This document shows, piece after piece, positions 8,701 through 16,796 of a DNA stretch of 64,000 nucleotides (its first letter is position 1; the number at the start of each line of letters is the position of its first letter). The stretch is from assembly GCA_964489015.1 (NCBI GenBank), contig CAZAXD010000001.1, forward strand, positions 62,001 through 126,000, given 5' to 3'. The DNA comes from JAPYWM01 sp964489015. Lineage in GTDB: Bacteria; Bacteroidota; Bacteroidia; SpSt-205. The notes below the pieces were generated by a model. That model was not told where the DNA came from. It did no database searches and worked only from the letters and a program-made list of their open reading frames with translations. A program made the position numbers and the translations under genes.

Positions 8701-10113
8701 TTTTATGTGCCGTACCTTAGGCTCTCGTATCGAATCGACAACGTGGTAGAATGGGACGGAGATACGCTACGCTTTCGGGAGGTTGTGGTCCAAGACCCGT
8801 ATCAGAAAGAATTGGTGGTGAATGGGTTTGTAGCTTTACAGGGCTGGCGGGCTCCTTTTTTAGATTTGAATATTCGGGTGCAGCGCTCGCCGTTCACCTT
8901 GCTGGCCACTCGGGGCGCAACGGACACCTACTTGTACGGCCAAGCGCTTGTGGACTACTCAGACCTCGAGCTAGTGGGGCCGTGGTATCGACCTATCATT
9001 AAGGGCACGCTTCGCCTGGCAGAGGGTACGGAGCTTACGTTACCGGTAGAGACGTATTTACGTTCGCAGCAGCGCAGCTATGTGAGCTATGTAGGTCCCG
9101 AAGCGCCCTCTAAGCCGGTCTTGACAGCGCCTAGTGGGGTCGACATTCAGGTGAATTTTCGGTCGGTGTCGGGTGTGCGGTTTCGGGTGCTTTTTGATTC
9201 CCGGACAGGGGATGAGATTGTAGCGCAAGGTACTGCTTCGATCTATCTCGAGATTACAGCAGATGGTCAGCTAGGCATAGCGGGCTCTTATGAAGTCAAT
9301 GCGGGGGAGTACCGCTTTAATTTGCAGGGCATAGCCGCCAAGAAGCTTAGCTTAGAGCCAGGAAGCCGCATCACTTGGGATGGCGATCTGTTTGATGGTA
9401 AGCTTCAGATGACGGCTATTTATCGGACTTATACTTCGCTTCGTTTCATTGATACGAGTTATACGGCTACGCTACCGGTCGAAGTGCGCGTTCTGTTACA
9501 AGGCACCCTCACGGCGCCGCAAATGAGCTTTCAAATCGATATCCCCAACCTTGCCGGCAACCCTTCTCCGCTAATCGTCCTCTTTACACAACGCTTGCAA
9601 AACGATGAAAATGAGCGCAATCGGCAGGTCTTTGCCCTTTTGACGTTGGGTACTTTTTTGCCTTCGGAGCAGAGTGTAACGGCAGGGACGAATAGCGGCT
9701 CCGCAAACGTGACGTCCACCTTGTCAGAGTTTTTATCTGCGCAGCTTTCGTCTTTGATTGGTCAAGCGGTAGGAGGGCAGTTAGGGCTTTCTTTTGGGAT
9801 GGGCCAATGGAATGACCTATCTGCACGCCTCCAGCTTAGATTGGGTAGCCGTCTTACCATTGAACGGGAAGGGGTGGTTTTAGCCCCGGGGCAGACGGCG
9901 CCTACTTTGGGTAATCTCAACGTCCGCTATCGATTGCTACCGCGCCAGCCGACCAGTCCAACCCAGCTTCAGTTAGAGGGAGAAGCCTTTAATCGGCAGA
10001 CGTTTTTTGGGGGGCAATTAGGGGCTACGAGCCAGGGCGTCGGCCTGAGGCTACGCAAGAGCTTTTATCCGCCGGTGCGACGCCGACGCCAAGACGAAGC
10101 AACTTCCCCCTAA
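5779..10113 (+). CDS. tamB: TamB/AsmA-like translocation and assembly module protein
   Basis: This is a very large envelope protein (1444 residues) of the TamB (DUF490) family, which bridges inner and outer membranes and acts in outer-membrane biogenesis or lipid transport. An N-terminal membrane helix lies at about residues 8-26, followed by a long beta-strand-rich region with repeated amphipathic strands. The C-terminal ~350 residues carry the conserved TamB domain (for example GTASIYLEITADGQLGI and GSYEVNAGEYRF). The GTG at 5779 is chosen because earlier in-frame starts fall inside tRNA-Leu. No promoter of its own is visible, so it is probably transcribed with the tRNA and freed by tRNA 3' processing. 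Its stop TAA is the first part of the degP box. A tamA partner is not in the window. Confidence 0.87.
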   Translation: MRRFRRLVGWIGGLWLVLLGVGLLSLRWYLASKGGQRWARFFLLQAVQEALETDVSLRGLRVAGLTSISLEGLTLYDKQCQPFVQVERLEVGWLPGLFWQGYWRGRRVIPISYLELEGPRVYFYTERQSGLTNLDRLWASDETETDTTRSTWRLRLPRLSLVGGTFIWCDSTASDLDPKPGYLNYANLHLCDINLEAGIDVGSDLVFAYILTLQARDTLAGVRLDSLSLVLRAYPDSTLVDTIGLRAGATRLRGWAKFHQEGLGRLFADTDTKQFSTRLQGQLDWGDIARYSGGALPLAGTWPVSLVAEGDLSRIRWRWLRVELRPGHYLVTRGQIWHYAKPHLMHWDVRVDTAQLTLSDLSRAITEIGDWPEGMAVDSLWCFSGRVVGCLYSYWVEWVSKGLRAHYAMEKVGESWHWQADAQFADWSSVSLWPAWPLHHLSGQVALRASGFDWPHIRADLQARLSGQWDTLLFSQVGLVWHQERDTATVQLACQSLPADLVLQARMTLSPPYFGYAQASIARLAANLWGGAGMLTTRQLIGTWQGVAVDDLGGQVRVRNLDWVLPDTLIRLGDVRLQVGGAKKTTFALKSEGFSLDLVTDVSWRALTQAIQSVYAAIAGWIVEAQEPTLAEPMGFDSLEARLMLKNWAWLQVVGLPRSWQGGEASLHSTWTETGWHLAFSVDSVVFPQGDLHGVRLIAQGQWFPQDGLMLDLSVDYGEEYFLFRKLHFHHEGGWRGGEIRLSSRVGTLEDSVVLAGSWAWLGDTFPLVVAVRPEASGLFLAGESWRFTDSPSFRYQEGHWDLALQAQSARGALMAKGNPERLSVRAQGLPLGPLLRALGQSAPVEGVISATYLREAETELVLTVDSVRYEETALPTFWLRTDWVTDTLWLRLGLVSGLDTLLLGRGSYVLGDSIAPLELNLSTRRRLLAEWLSPFVGDYLQNLQGAIRIPRLAIRGKLESPKFKGRILLDQVSFYVPYLRLSYRIDNVVEWDGDTLRFREVVVQDPYQKELVVNGFVALQGWRAPFLDLNIRVQRSPFTLLATRGATDTYLYGQALVDYSDLELVGPWYRPIIKGTLRLAEGTELTLPVETYLRSQQRSYVSYVGPEAPSKPVLTAPSGVDIQVNFRSVSGVRFRVLFDSRTGDEIVAQGTASIYLEITADGQLGIAGSYEVNAGEYRFNLQGIAAKKLSLEPGSRITWDGDLFDGKLQMTAIYRTYTSLRFIDTSYTATLPVEVRVLLQGTLTAPQMSFQIDIPNLAGNPSPLIVLFTQRLQNDENERNRQVFALLTLGTFLPSEQSVTAGTNSGSANVTSTLSEFLSAQLSSLIGQAVGGQLGLSFGMGQWNDLSARLQLRLGSRLTIEREGVVLAPGQTAPTLGNLNVRYRLLPRQPTSPTQLQLEGEAFNRQTFFGGQLGATSQGVGLRLRKSFYPPVRRRRQDEATSP

Positions 10114-10118
10114 CTTTG
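10111..10118 (+). promoter_or_regulatory. Predicted -7 box (TAACTTTG) of degP, embedded in the tamB stop
   Basis: The box TAACTTTG begins exactly on the tamB stop codon TAA (10111-10113). It ends six bases before the degP ATG at 10125, giving a predicted leaderless or near-leaderless transcript. Confidence 0.6.
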
Positions 10119-10124
10119 TAGGTA

Positions 10125-11540
10125 ATGCGTAAGCTTGGGTTGTGGGTATGCGTAGCACTGGCTGCCGGTGCGCTGGCCGGTGCCTTGACGAGCTGGTGGA
10201 TGCAGAAGCCTGCTCCGTCTCCTTCGAAGGAGGTCATATATCTGCCTATGCGGCAGACCCGCTTAGAGGCGCCCGGTGATCAGGGGTTTGTGCGAGCAGC
10301 TCAAAAGGCCACCCCTTCCGTCGTATTTATTCGGGGGATTAGTGAGCGGGTGGCAGGGGATGACTTTTGGAGCTACTGGGGGCTGTGGCTTCCGCGTTCT
10401 CAGCGTGTATATAGCGCAGGCTCGGGCGTAGTTTGGCGGGCGGATGGCTACATCGTCACCAACTTTCATGTGGTCCGCGAAGCCACGCAAATCCTAGTGT
10501 CTTTGCCGGATAAGCGTACCTTTGAGGCGGAGCTCGTAGGCGGCGATGCTGGTGTCGACATTGCCCTGCTCAAAGTCCATGCTAAAAATCTAACGTCCCT
10601 GCCTCTAGCCAATTCTGATTCCGTGCAGATAGGTCAGTGGGTTCTGGCGATAGGAAACCCTTACAACCTTACCTACACCGTCACTGCTGGCATTGTGAGT
10701 GCTCGCGGACGTAACTTGAATTTATTACAGGGGTCCTTGCCGATAGAAAGCTTCATCCAGACGGATGCCGCTATCAATCCAGGTAATAGTGGAGGGGCCT
10801 TAGTGGATTTAGAAGGGCGTCTGGTCGGCATTAATACGGCGATCGCCTCTCGTACAGGCTCGTACGTGGGCTATGGCTTTGCGATTCCGGCGAATATCGT
10901 GCGCAAGGCTGTCGATGATCTTTTGCAGTATGGCCTGATCCAACGGGCTTTTTTGGATGCGGACGTGCAGGATGTGCCGCCCAATGCCGAAGGGGCATCG
11001 GTTGAAAATCTAGTGGGGGTGTACGTAGTCGCCGTAGAGCCTGACGGGGCTGCCGCCAAGGCCGGGCTTCAGCGCGGTGATCACCTCCTGGCGGTAGATG
11101 GACGGCCGGTTCAGACGCAGGCTGAACTGCTCGAATACCTAGCCCAGAAGCGGCCCGGCGACCGTGTGCGTTTACAGGTTCAGCGGGGCGGCAAGGCGCT
11201 AGATATCTCCGTTATTTTGACCAACGAGGATGGCGAGCCCACGCTCTTACAACGAAAAGCGTACCGTTCTGATTTTCTTGGGGCTGACCTGATGCCTATC
11301 AGCCGCCGAGAGGCGCAAACCCTGGGGGTTCGCTTCGGCATTCGCATCACCAATCTAAGGGCTGGTCTCTTAGCGGATATGGGCTTATCCGAGGGCTTTA
11401 TTCTAACGGGTATCAATGGTTATGCGCCCCGCTCAGCGGAGGAAGTGGAGCAGATTTTGCGTAGTACTCGCGGACGTCTGACGATTGAGGGGGTGACGCC
11501 CCAAGGGGCGCGGGTGTTTCAATCGTACTACCGCCGGTGA
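10125..11540 (+). CDS. degP: DegP/HtrA-family periplasmic serine protease
   Basis: This is an envelope quality-control protease and chaperone with 471 residues. An N-terminal hydrophobic segment (about residues 5-23) is a signal or anchor. The trypsin-like domain carries the full triad: H115 in TNFHVV, D145 in GVDIALLK and S222 in PGNSGGAL. Two PDZ domains follow at about residues 270-365 and 380-468. The position after tamB fits a role in outer-membrane protein biogenesis. It overlaps the next gene by GTGA, so the methyltransferase is probably co-transcribed. Confidence 0.92.
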   Translation: MRKLGLWVCVALAAGALAGALTSWWMQKPAPSPSKEVIYLPMRQTRLEAPGDQGFVRAAQKATPSVVFIRGISERVAGDDFWSYWGLWLPRSQRVYSAGSGVVWRADGYIVTNFHVVREATQILVSLPDKRTFEAELVGGDAGVDIALLKVHAKNLTSLPLANSDSVQIGQWVLAIGNPYNLTYTVTAGIVSARGRNLNLLQGSLPIESFIQTDAAINPGNSGGALVDLEGRLVGINTAIASRTGSYVGYGFAIPANIVRKAVDDLLQYGLIQRAFLDADVQDVPPNAEGASVENLVGVYVVAVEPDGAAAKAGLQRGDHLLAVDGRPVQTQAELLEYLAQKRPGDRVRLQVQRGGKALDISVILTNEDGEPTLLQRKAYRSDFLGADLMPISRREAQTLGVRFGIRITNLRAGLLADMGLSEGFILTGINGYAPRSAEEVEQILRSTRGRLTIEGVTPQGARVFQSYYRR

Positions 11541-12802
11541 ATCTGCCTCTGGCCTTTGTTGAGCGCATGAGACGCCGCTTAGGGGCGACCTATGAGGCCT
11601 TTGAAGCGGCGCTAAGGCAGTCACCACCTACGACGGTGCGGCTTCACCCGATAAAGGGGAAGGGCTGGTACGAAGAGGCGCCGCGCATTCCCTGGTATCC
11701 TGAGGGGCGTATCCTATCCGAACGGCCCGATTTTAGCCGTGAAGTCGGCTGGCATGCCGGTGCCTATTATGTGCAGGAAGCGTCTAGCATGAGTGTACGT
11801 GCTTTTTTGCCGCCCAAGCGCCCCTTACGAGTCCTAGATCTCAGTGCTGCCCCGGGGGGAAAGAGTACCTTGATTTTAGCAGAACTCGGTCTAACTGGCG
11901 GCTTACTCATTGCCAATGATCCTGACTCTACTCGCCGTAAAGCCCTCAGCGAAAATTTAGAGCGGTGGGGCATCCCGGCGTATCTGGTTACAGGGCGTGA
12001 CCCCGCTTGGTGGGCGGAGCATTATCCCGAGGCGTTTGACGTCGTACTCTTAGATGCGCCCTGCTCTGGCGAGGGACTATGGCGAAAGGAGCCGCGCCTT
12101 GTTGCGACCTGGAAGCCTCAGCTTGTGACTTTTTGTAGCAGGCGCTCCCGCCGGCTGCTAGCCTATGCGCAAAAGCTCGTAGCTCCTGGTGGCCGGCTCA
12201 TTTATGCAACCTGTACCTTTGCCCCTGAGGAAAACGAAGACAATCTGGCAGCCTTTTTCCGAGAAGGGCCTGATTGGCGACCGGTCTCCTGGCCAGGGGC
12301 TCCCGTCGAGCCCGTGCTATATTCAGGTGGTGGACTGGGTTATTACTTCTATCCGCATCAAGGAGTGGGCGAAGGCTTTTTCATTTCTGCTTGGGAGCGT
12401 GTGCGGGGACGCCCTGCTACGCCTAAGCGAACTTCTATTCTCGTGTCGACTGCTGCGCCGCTCCCGTTAGAGGGGCCGTTGATTAGCTATAAAAATGGTC
12501 AGACGGTATCGGTGCTTACCCAGGCGGCTTTTGAGGCGCTCTTACCCGGTCTCTCGCACTATGAGGGCTTTCCCCTGTGGCGATACCATAAGCCTACCCA
12601 TGCGGCGGCCCTTCTGGTCGGGCTTGCTTCGTCTGAGCTAGCTTGTTATGAACTGCCCGATCAGACAGCATTTTGGGCTTTTTTGAGTCGGAAGCTGTTT
12701 CCTTTAGACGTCCCGTATGCTTGGGTTCATTACAGGGGGCTGGGGATTGGTTGGCTGTACCGAGGTCGACCTTCGCTCCCCACGAGGGCTCAGCCCACAT
12801 AA
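11537..12802 (+). CDS. rsmF: RsmB/RsmF-family RNA cytosine-C5 methyltransferase
   Basis: This SAM-dependent enzyme forms 5-methylcytosine in RNA, most likely 16S rRNA. It has 421 residues. The SAM motif is LDLSAAPGGKS (about residues 100-110), motif IV is DAPCSGEG (C176) and motif VI is ATCTF with the nucleophile C226. Behind the catalytic domain lies a C-terminal part (about residues 290-421) resembling the PUA/RsmF C-terminal region, which favours RsmF over RsmB. No NusB-like N-terminal domain is present. The GTG start overlaps the degP stop. Its 3' end overlaps the convergent siaC-like gene by 13 bp. The exact target cytosine is inferred only from family. Confidence 0.82.
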   Translation: MNLPLAFVERMRRRLGATYEAFEAALRQSPPTTVRLHPIKGKGWYEEAPRIPWYPEGRILSERPDFSREVGWHAGAYYVQEASSMSVRAFLPPKRPLRVLDLSAAPGGKSTLILAELGLTGGLLIANDPDSTRRKALSENLERWGIPAYLVTGRDPAWWAEHYPEAFDVVLLDAPCSGEGLWRKEPRLVATWKPQLVTFCSRRSRRLLAYAQKLVAPGGRLIYATCTFAPEENEDNLAAFFREGPDWRPVSWPGAPVEPVLYSGGGLGYYFYPHQGVGEGFFISAWERVRGRPATPKRTSILVSTAAPLPLEGPLISYKNGQTVSVLTQAAFEALLPGLSHYEGFPLWRYHKPTHAAALLVGLASSELACYELPDQTAFWAFLSRKLFPLDVPYAWVHYRGLGIGWLYRGRPSLPTRAQPT

Positions 12803-13176
12803 AAGCCTTCCCGCATCTCCAGAGCAAGGCCGTTTAGAAAAGGAGCAGCTTGAATAAGCTCTTCGTAGTCGTCCAGCTCATCTTCCTCAGTGCCCCGATA
12901 GAGAATAAGTTCTGTCTTGACTTGCTCACGCAGAAGGTGTTGTAAAAGCCGCCATATTTCTTTGCGGGCGGAGGAGTTAAGGTAGGAGAGCTCCAGGTGA
13001 ATCGAGAGGCCCTGCTGTCGCAGTAGGTCCAGGTGGCGGTTGAGAAATTGGTGCAGCGGCTGGAAAAGTTCGGTCGCATTTTCTGGGAAGCAAGCCCCGC
13101 GTAAGAGCAAACGCCCTTCGTTTAGGTTGGCCTGCATCTCGGGCGTATGGAGCGTAGCCGCCGTGTGAAAATACAT
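12790..13176 (-). CDS. SiaC-like regulatory phosphoprotein (DUF1987)
   Basis: A 128-residue single-domain protein of the SiaC/DUF1987 family. In Pseudomonas SiaC is phosphorylated and dephosphorylated by SiaB and SiaA and controls the diguanylate cyclase SiaD. Here the family landmarks are visible: EGRLLLRGACFPEN, the YLNSSARK segment that would hold the phospho-acceptor (S68 or S69), and an acidic EEDELDDYEE tail region. No kinase, phosphatase or GGDEF gene is next to it, so its partners are unknown. It has its own box four bases before the ATG. Confidence 0.75.
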   Translation of the reverse strand: MYFHTAATLHTPEMQANLNEGRLLLRGACFPENATELFQPLHQFLNRHLDLLRQQGLSIHLELSYLNSSARKEIWRLLQHLLREQVKTELILYRGTEEDELDDYEELIQAAPFLNGLALEMREGFYVG

Positions 13177-13180
13177 TGGA

Positions 13181-13188
13181 CAAAAATA
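13181..13188 (-). promoter_or_regulatory. Predicted -7 box (TATTTTTG) of the siaC-like gene
   Basis: On the minus strand TATTTTTG ends four bases before the ATG at 13176, predicting a leaderless transcript. It lies in the short gap behind the trxB stop. Confidence 0.55.
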
Positions 13189-13202
13189 CGCACAAGACGG
13201 GC

Positions 13203-14153
13203 TTAGGCTGAGAGCGATTTCGTACTAGCCTGAAGGGTTAGCCAGCGCTCAGCGTCTAGGGCGGCCATACAGCCGCTGCCGGCTGCTGTCACAGCTTGCC
13301 TATAAGTGGGGTCCTGCACATCACCAGCTGCAAAGACACCGGGGATATTGGTTGCCGTGCTTTTGGGGGCGGTTTGGATATAACCTTGCGGGTCTAAGGT
13401 GAGCTGGCCGCCAAACAGATCCGTATTAGGCTGATGGCCTATGGCCACGAAAAAGCCTCGGATGGGGATGTCTTGAATGTCTTGAGTGAGACGGTTTTGA
13501 AGGCGGACGGCCTCCACCCGCTCCTCGCCTAGGATGTCAAGAGGGATGGTATTCCAGTGGATGTGAATATTGGGAGTCTGGTGAATGCGGTCTTGCATGA
13601 TTTTGGAAGCGCGCATTTGATCTCGCCGGACCAGAAGGTGGACCTCCGAACAGAGCTTGGCGAGGTAAAGAGCCTCTTCGGCGGCGGAGTCGCCTCCACC
13701 TACGACAGCGACCGCTTGCCCCCGATAAAAATAGCCGTCACAGACAGCACAATAGCTCACGCCTAAGCCATAGAGGCGATCCTCGGCGGCAAGGCCCAGC
13801 TTTTTGGGCGAAGAGCCGGTGGCGATAATCACCGCTCGACTTTGGAGGATCTCCCCGCTGGAGAGCGTCAGGACCTTGGGGGCCGCCAGCAGGTCGGCTT
13901 TTTCCACCGCTTCGTATAAAAACCTGGTGCCGAAGCGCTCCGCCTGCCGACGAAAATCCTCCATCATTTCCGAGCCTAATATCCCTTGCGGGTAGCCCGG
14001 AAAGTTTTCTACTTCGCTGGTGAGCGTGAGCTGCCCGCCAATCTGGGCACCCGTAATCAAAAGGGGAGAAAGCCCCGCTCGGGCCGCATAAATCGCAGCT
14101 GTATAGCCAGCCGGGCCCGAACCTATGATGACAAGCTGCTCTAAGTTAGTCAT
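13203..14153 (-). CDS. trxB: Thioredoxin reductase
   Basis: This FAD enzyme passes electrons from NADPH to thioredoxin. It has 316 residues. The FAD-binding GSGPAGYTAA motif is at about residues 11-20, the redox-active CAVC at C135/C138, and the NADPH-binding GGGDSAAEEA follows. The C-terminal FAD-contact motif reads FAAGDVQD. The length and all motifs are standard. Its ATG overlaps the dsbD stop (ATGA), so DsbD and TrxB are translated together. This places the cytoplasmic electron donor beside the transmembrane carrier. Confidence 0.95.
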   Translation of the reverse strand: MTNLEQLVIIGSGPAGYTAAIYAARAGLSPLLITGAQIGGQLTLTSEVENFPGYPQGILGSEMMEDFRRQAERFGTRFLYEAVEKADLLAAPKVLTLSSGEILQSRAVIIATGSSPKKLGLAAEDRLYGLGVSYCAVCDGYFYRGQAVAVVGGGDSAAEEALYLAKLCSEVHLLVRRDQMRASKIMQDRIHQTPNIHIHWNTIPLDILGEERVEAVRLQNRLTQDIQDIPIRGFFVAIGHQPNTDLFGGQLTLDPQGYIQTAPKSTATNIPGVFAAGDVQDPTYRQAVTAAGSGCMAALDAERWLTLQASTKSLSA

Positions 14154-16252
14154 GATCGCATGCGTTTGGCTTGGTAAGCGGATAAACCTGCCTCGAGAAA
14201 GGCACGATAAGCCTCTTTATCGAGCGTAAAGCCTTGGGGGGGGACTAACGGCACCAAGGTCGTGTCCGTTAGGACGTAAAAGGGCTGGGCTTGGATACGG
14301 TACAGGGTCTTTTCTAAAGCGAGCCATTTATCGCCGAGGGTGCGTAGCTTCTCGCCTGTGGGGGTATAACTTAGCTCGGGCAAGGGGGTGGCATCGTCTA
14401 CAAATAAGGAAACCATCACATACTGCTCCTGCAAAAGGCGGCGAATGGTCGGATCTTGCCACACGGAATTTTCCACCTGTCTGCAGTTTACACATGTATG
14501 GCCTGTAAAGTCAATAAAAAGAGGTTTGTTTACGCTAGCCGCATAAGCTTTGGCCTCCTCTAAGTCGTAAAAGACACAAAATTCTGGGGGGGTGTGCTTA
14601 CGAAGTTCGTTGACATAGAGGCGGTCAGGTGGCAGGTCGCAGGTAGCCTGCCTTGTCTCCTGAGCATTTCCGCCCACGAGCCGCACGCCTATCTCGTCAT
14701 GAATAGGGGGCAGTAGTCCCGAAAAGGCCTTGAGGGGGGCGCCCCATAAGCCCGTAAAAAGGTAAATCCCTAGGCCCAAGCTGCTCATGCCCGTTAGCAA
14801 ACGCAAGACGCCAATAGCCTCTGGTTTATGCCCGCCTAAGGGAATAAACCCCATGAGGTAAAGCCCCAAGGTCAGAAAGAGCACGATCCAGGCTGTTAGA
14901 TAGACCTCCCGATCTAAAATACCCAAATGCCATACCAGGTCCGCATTACTGAGAAACTTGAGAGCCAGCACTAGTTCCAAAAAGCCTAGCGTAACCTTGA
15001 AGGTCTCCATCCAGGCACCAGACCGGGGTAGCTTTTGTAATAACTGGGGAATCCCAGCTAAAAGGCCAAAGGGTAAGGCAAAAGCTAGGCCAAATCCCGT
15101 CATTCCTACAAAGGGGGCCCAGTAAGAGCCGCCCACCATGTCTATGAGGAGCGTCCCTAGCAAAGGCCCTACGCAGGAGAAGCTCACCAGTACGAGCGTT
15201 AAGGCCATGAAGAATACACCGCCAAGGCTTCGCGTGCTGGCATAACGGCTGGTAGCGGTGCCCCAGCTAGCCGGTAGCCTGATCTCAAAAAGGCCCAAAA
15301 ACGAAAGTCCAAAAGCTAGCAGAATAACAAAGAATATCAGGTTGAGCCAGGGGTTGGTAGAAATGTTATAAGCAGCGCTGGCCCCGAAAAATATCGTAAC
15401 GATCCCACCCAGCAGCCAAAAGATGAGAAGAATACTCAAGCTATAACAGAGTGCTAGTAGCGGAAAGCCGCGGCGTCCTTCGAGTGCCTTGGTGAAGTAG
15501 CTCACCGTAAGCGGAATCATAGGGAAGGTACAAGGGGTGAGCACGGCCGCTAAGCCGAATAAGAACGCCTTGAGGAATAGCCCCCAAATATTGCGATTGG
15601 TGGAAATAGCCCCATCCCGGGAAGGCGTCGTAGCCGCTGTAGCCTGCGTAGGGAGGATAGGCTGGACTGAAGCCATAGGCTGCGGGGTAGAGCCGGAGGT
15701 GTCAAGGGAGGTTAGGTTAGGGCCGGTAGCGGAGTCCATCTTGGATGGGGGACTCGTGGCGGGCGTCTGATCCTTAGCTTTGATAGAAGAGTTTGAGGCT
15801 AGAACGGTTAGCTTTTGGTCAAGTTCTAGCTTCTCGGTATAGCACTGCTCTTCATCGCAGTACTGATAACGCAGGTAGCCTACGATCTGGGCCGGCGCCT
15901 GGGTGAGATAAAACTTCTGCTGAAAAGTGACCTCACCCTCGTAGTAAAAGACCTCCGTTTCAAAGATTTCGTCGTATACGGTGATGAGCTTGCCGATTTC
16001 TTGCAGGGGCCCGATAGGCCTGACCCCGCTGGTCTGGGCGTCTAAGGTGAGCGTAGTAGGCAGATTGGCTGGCTTGGCCGTCGGACGACTGGAGTATAAG
16101 TGATAGGGCGGGGGAATGCTGGCTTTTAGGCTCAAGATCACCGTATCGCCTACAGCATAGGATTCTTTTTGCGGCCAAAGGGCTACCTTCCATGAGATAG
16201 GAACCTGCGCACTTACTAGGCCTAAGAGCCACCACCATGTCAGTCCCTTCAT
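14150..16252 (-). CDS. dsbD: Thiol:disulfide interchange protein DsbD
   Basis: This three-domain transmembrane electron carrier moves reducing power from cytoplasmic thioredoxin to periplasmic proteins, including those of cytochrome c maturation. It has 700 residues. The signal is MKGLTWWWLLGLVSAQ. The periplasmic N-domain has C132 and C137. A Ser/Thr/Pro-rich linker spans about residues 155-220, and an eight-helix CcdA-type core carries C241 (LTPCTFP) and C360 (SFSCVGP). The C-terminal thioredoxin domain has CVNC (C587/C590). The start at 16252 is chosen because TAACTTTG ends five bases upstream and a signal peptide follows at once. Upstream in-frame starts would run through the preceding gene. 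Confidence 0.92.
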   Translation of the reverse strand: MKGLTWWWLLGLVSAQVPISWKVALWPQKESYAVGDTVILSLKASIPPPYHLYSSRPTAKPANLPTTLTLDAQTSGVRPIGPLQEIGKLITVYDEIFETEVFYYEGEVTFQQKFYLTQAPAQIVGYLRYQYCDEEQCYTEKLELDQKLTVLASNSSIKAKDQTPATSPPSKMDSATGPNLTSLDTSGSTPQPMASVQPILPTQATAATTPSRDGAISTNRNIWGLFLKAFLFGLAAVLTPCTFPMIPLTVSYFTKALEGRRGFPLLALCYSLSILLIFWLLGGIVTIFFGASAAYNISTNPWLNLIFFVILLAFGLSFLGLFEIRLPASWGTATSRYASTRSLGGVFFMALTLVLVSFSCVGPLLGTLLIDMVGGSYWAPFVGMTGFGLAFALPFGLLAGIPQLLQKLPRSGAWMETFKVTLGFLELVLALKFLSNADLVWHLGILDREVYLTAWIVLFLTLGLYLMGFIPLGGHKPEAIGVLRLLTGMSSLGLGIYLFTGLWGAPLKAFSGLLPPIHDEIGVRLVGGNAQETRQATCDLPPDRLYVNELRKHTPPEFCVFYDLEEAKAYAASVNKPLFIDFTGHTCVNCRQVENSVWQDPTIRRLLQEQYVMVSLFVDDATPLPELSYTPTGEKLRTLGDKWLALEKTLYRIQAQPFYVLTDTTLVPLVPPQGFTLDKEAYRAFLEAGLSAYQAKRMRS

Positions 16253-16257
16253 TGCTA

Positions 16258-16265
16258 CAAAGTTA
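16258..16265 (-). promoter_or_regulatory. Predicted -7 box (TAACTTTG) of dsbD-trxB, embedded in the preceding stop
   Basis: On the minus strand the box begins exactly on the TAA stop of the hotdog gene (16265-16263) and ends five bases before the dsbD ATG. It is the clearest duplicate of the arrangement seen at tamB/degP. Confidence 0.6.
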
Positions 16266-16796
16266 CGATAATCGGGGCGATCGCCTGGGGTATAGGTGCA
16301 AGTTGCGTAAGTAGAGGGTTTGGGTCCCCCTGGCACAAGTGAAGCCCTCGCTTCCAAACATCTCAAAGGGTAGGGTGTAGCGGAAGCGGCCCTCCGTAAG
16401 AAGCTGGCTGCGGATGGTGGCCCATGTGTCTGGCTGTAAGCTGCACGTAAAGTAGAGATGGCCTCGGGTGGCTTTGGTGAAGTGAATATGCATGTCTTGC
16501 ACCCAGACCTCAACGGGTATGCCTTCGCGAGCGGCTTTTTGCGCAATCAGTAGTCCATACCAGGGGTCGATGGCGGCCATGATCGAGCCGCCGAAAAAGG
16601 CACCATTCAAGTTAAGGGTCAAGAAAGATCGTTTCATCATCACATGGAGAACAGATAGGTCCGGGGCGATGTAGAGCAGAATGACTCGCTGAAAGAAAAG
16701 GGGCGGATAATATCGCATAAAGCGGCGCAGTCGGCTAGCAGAATGCGCGCCCTTTCGTAGGTAGCTGAGGAACCAAGCACGTAGGCGGTCGCTCAT
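16263..16796 (-). CDS. DUF4442-type hotdog-fold protein (thioesterase-like)
   Basis: 177 residues, resembling the DUF4442 branch of hotdog-fold acyl-CoA thioesterases. The hotdog signature region is LNGAFFGGSIMAAIDP at about residues 65-80, with beta strands to the end. The acyl substrate is unknown. The ATG at 16796 overlaps the stop of the upstream reductase (ATGA), which fixes the start. A longer in-frame reading upstream is only the shadow of that gene. It is the last gene of the trxA-accA-reductase unit. The presence of accA suggests fatty-acid metabolism, but this is inference. Confidence 0.7.
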   Translation of the reverse strand: MSDRLRAWFLSYLRKGAHSASRLRRFMRYYPPLFFQRVILLYIAPDLSVLHVMMKRSFLTLNLNGAFFGGSIMAAIDPWYGLLIAQKAAREGIPVEVWVQDMHIHFTKATRGHLYFTCSLQPDTWATIRSQLLTEGRFRYTLPFEMFGSEGFTCARGTQTLYLRNLHLYPRRSPRLS

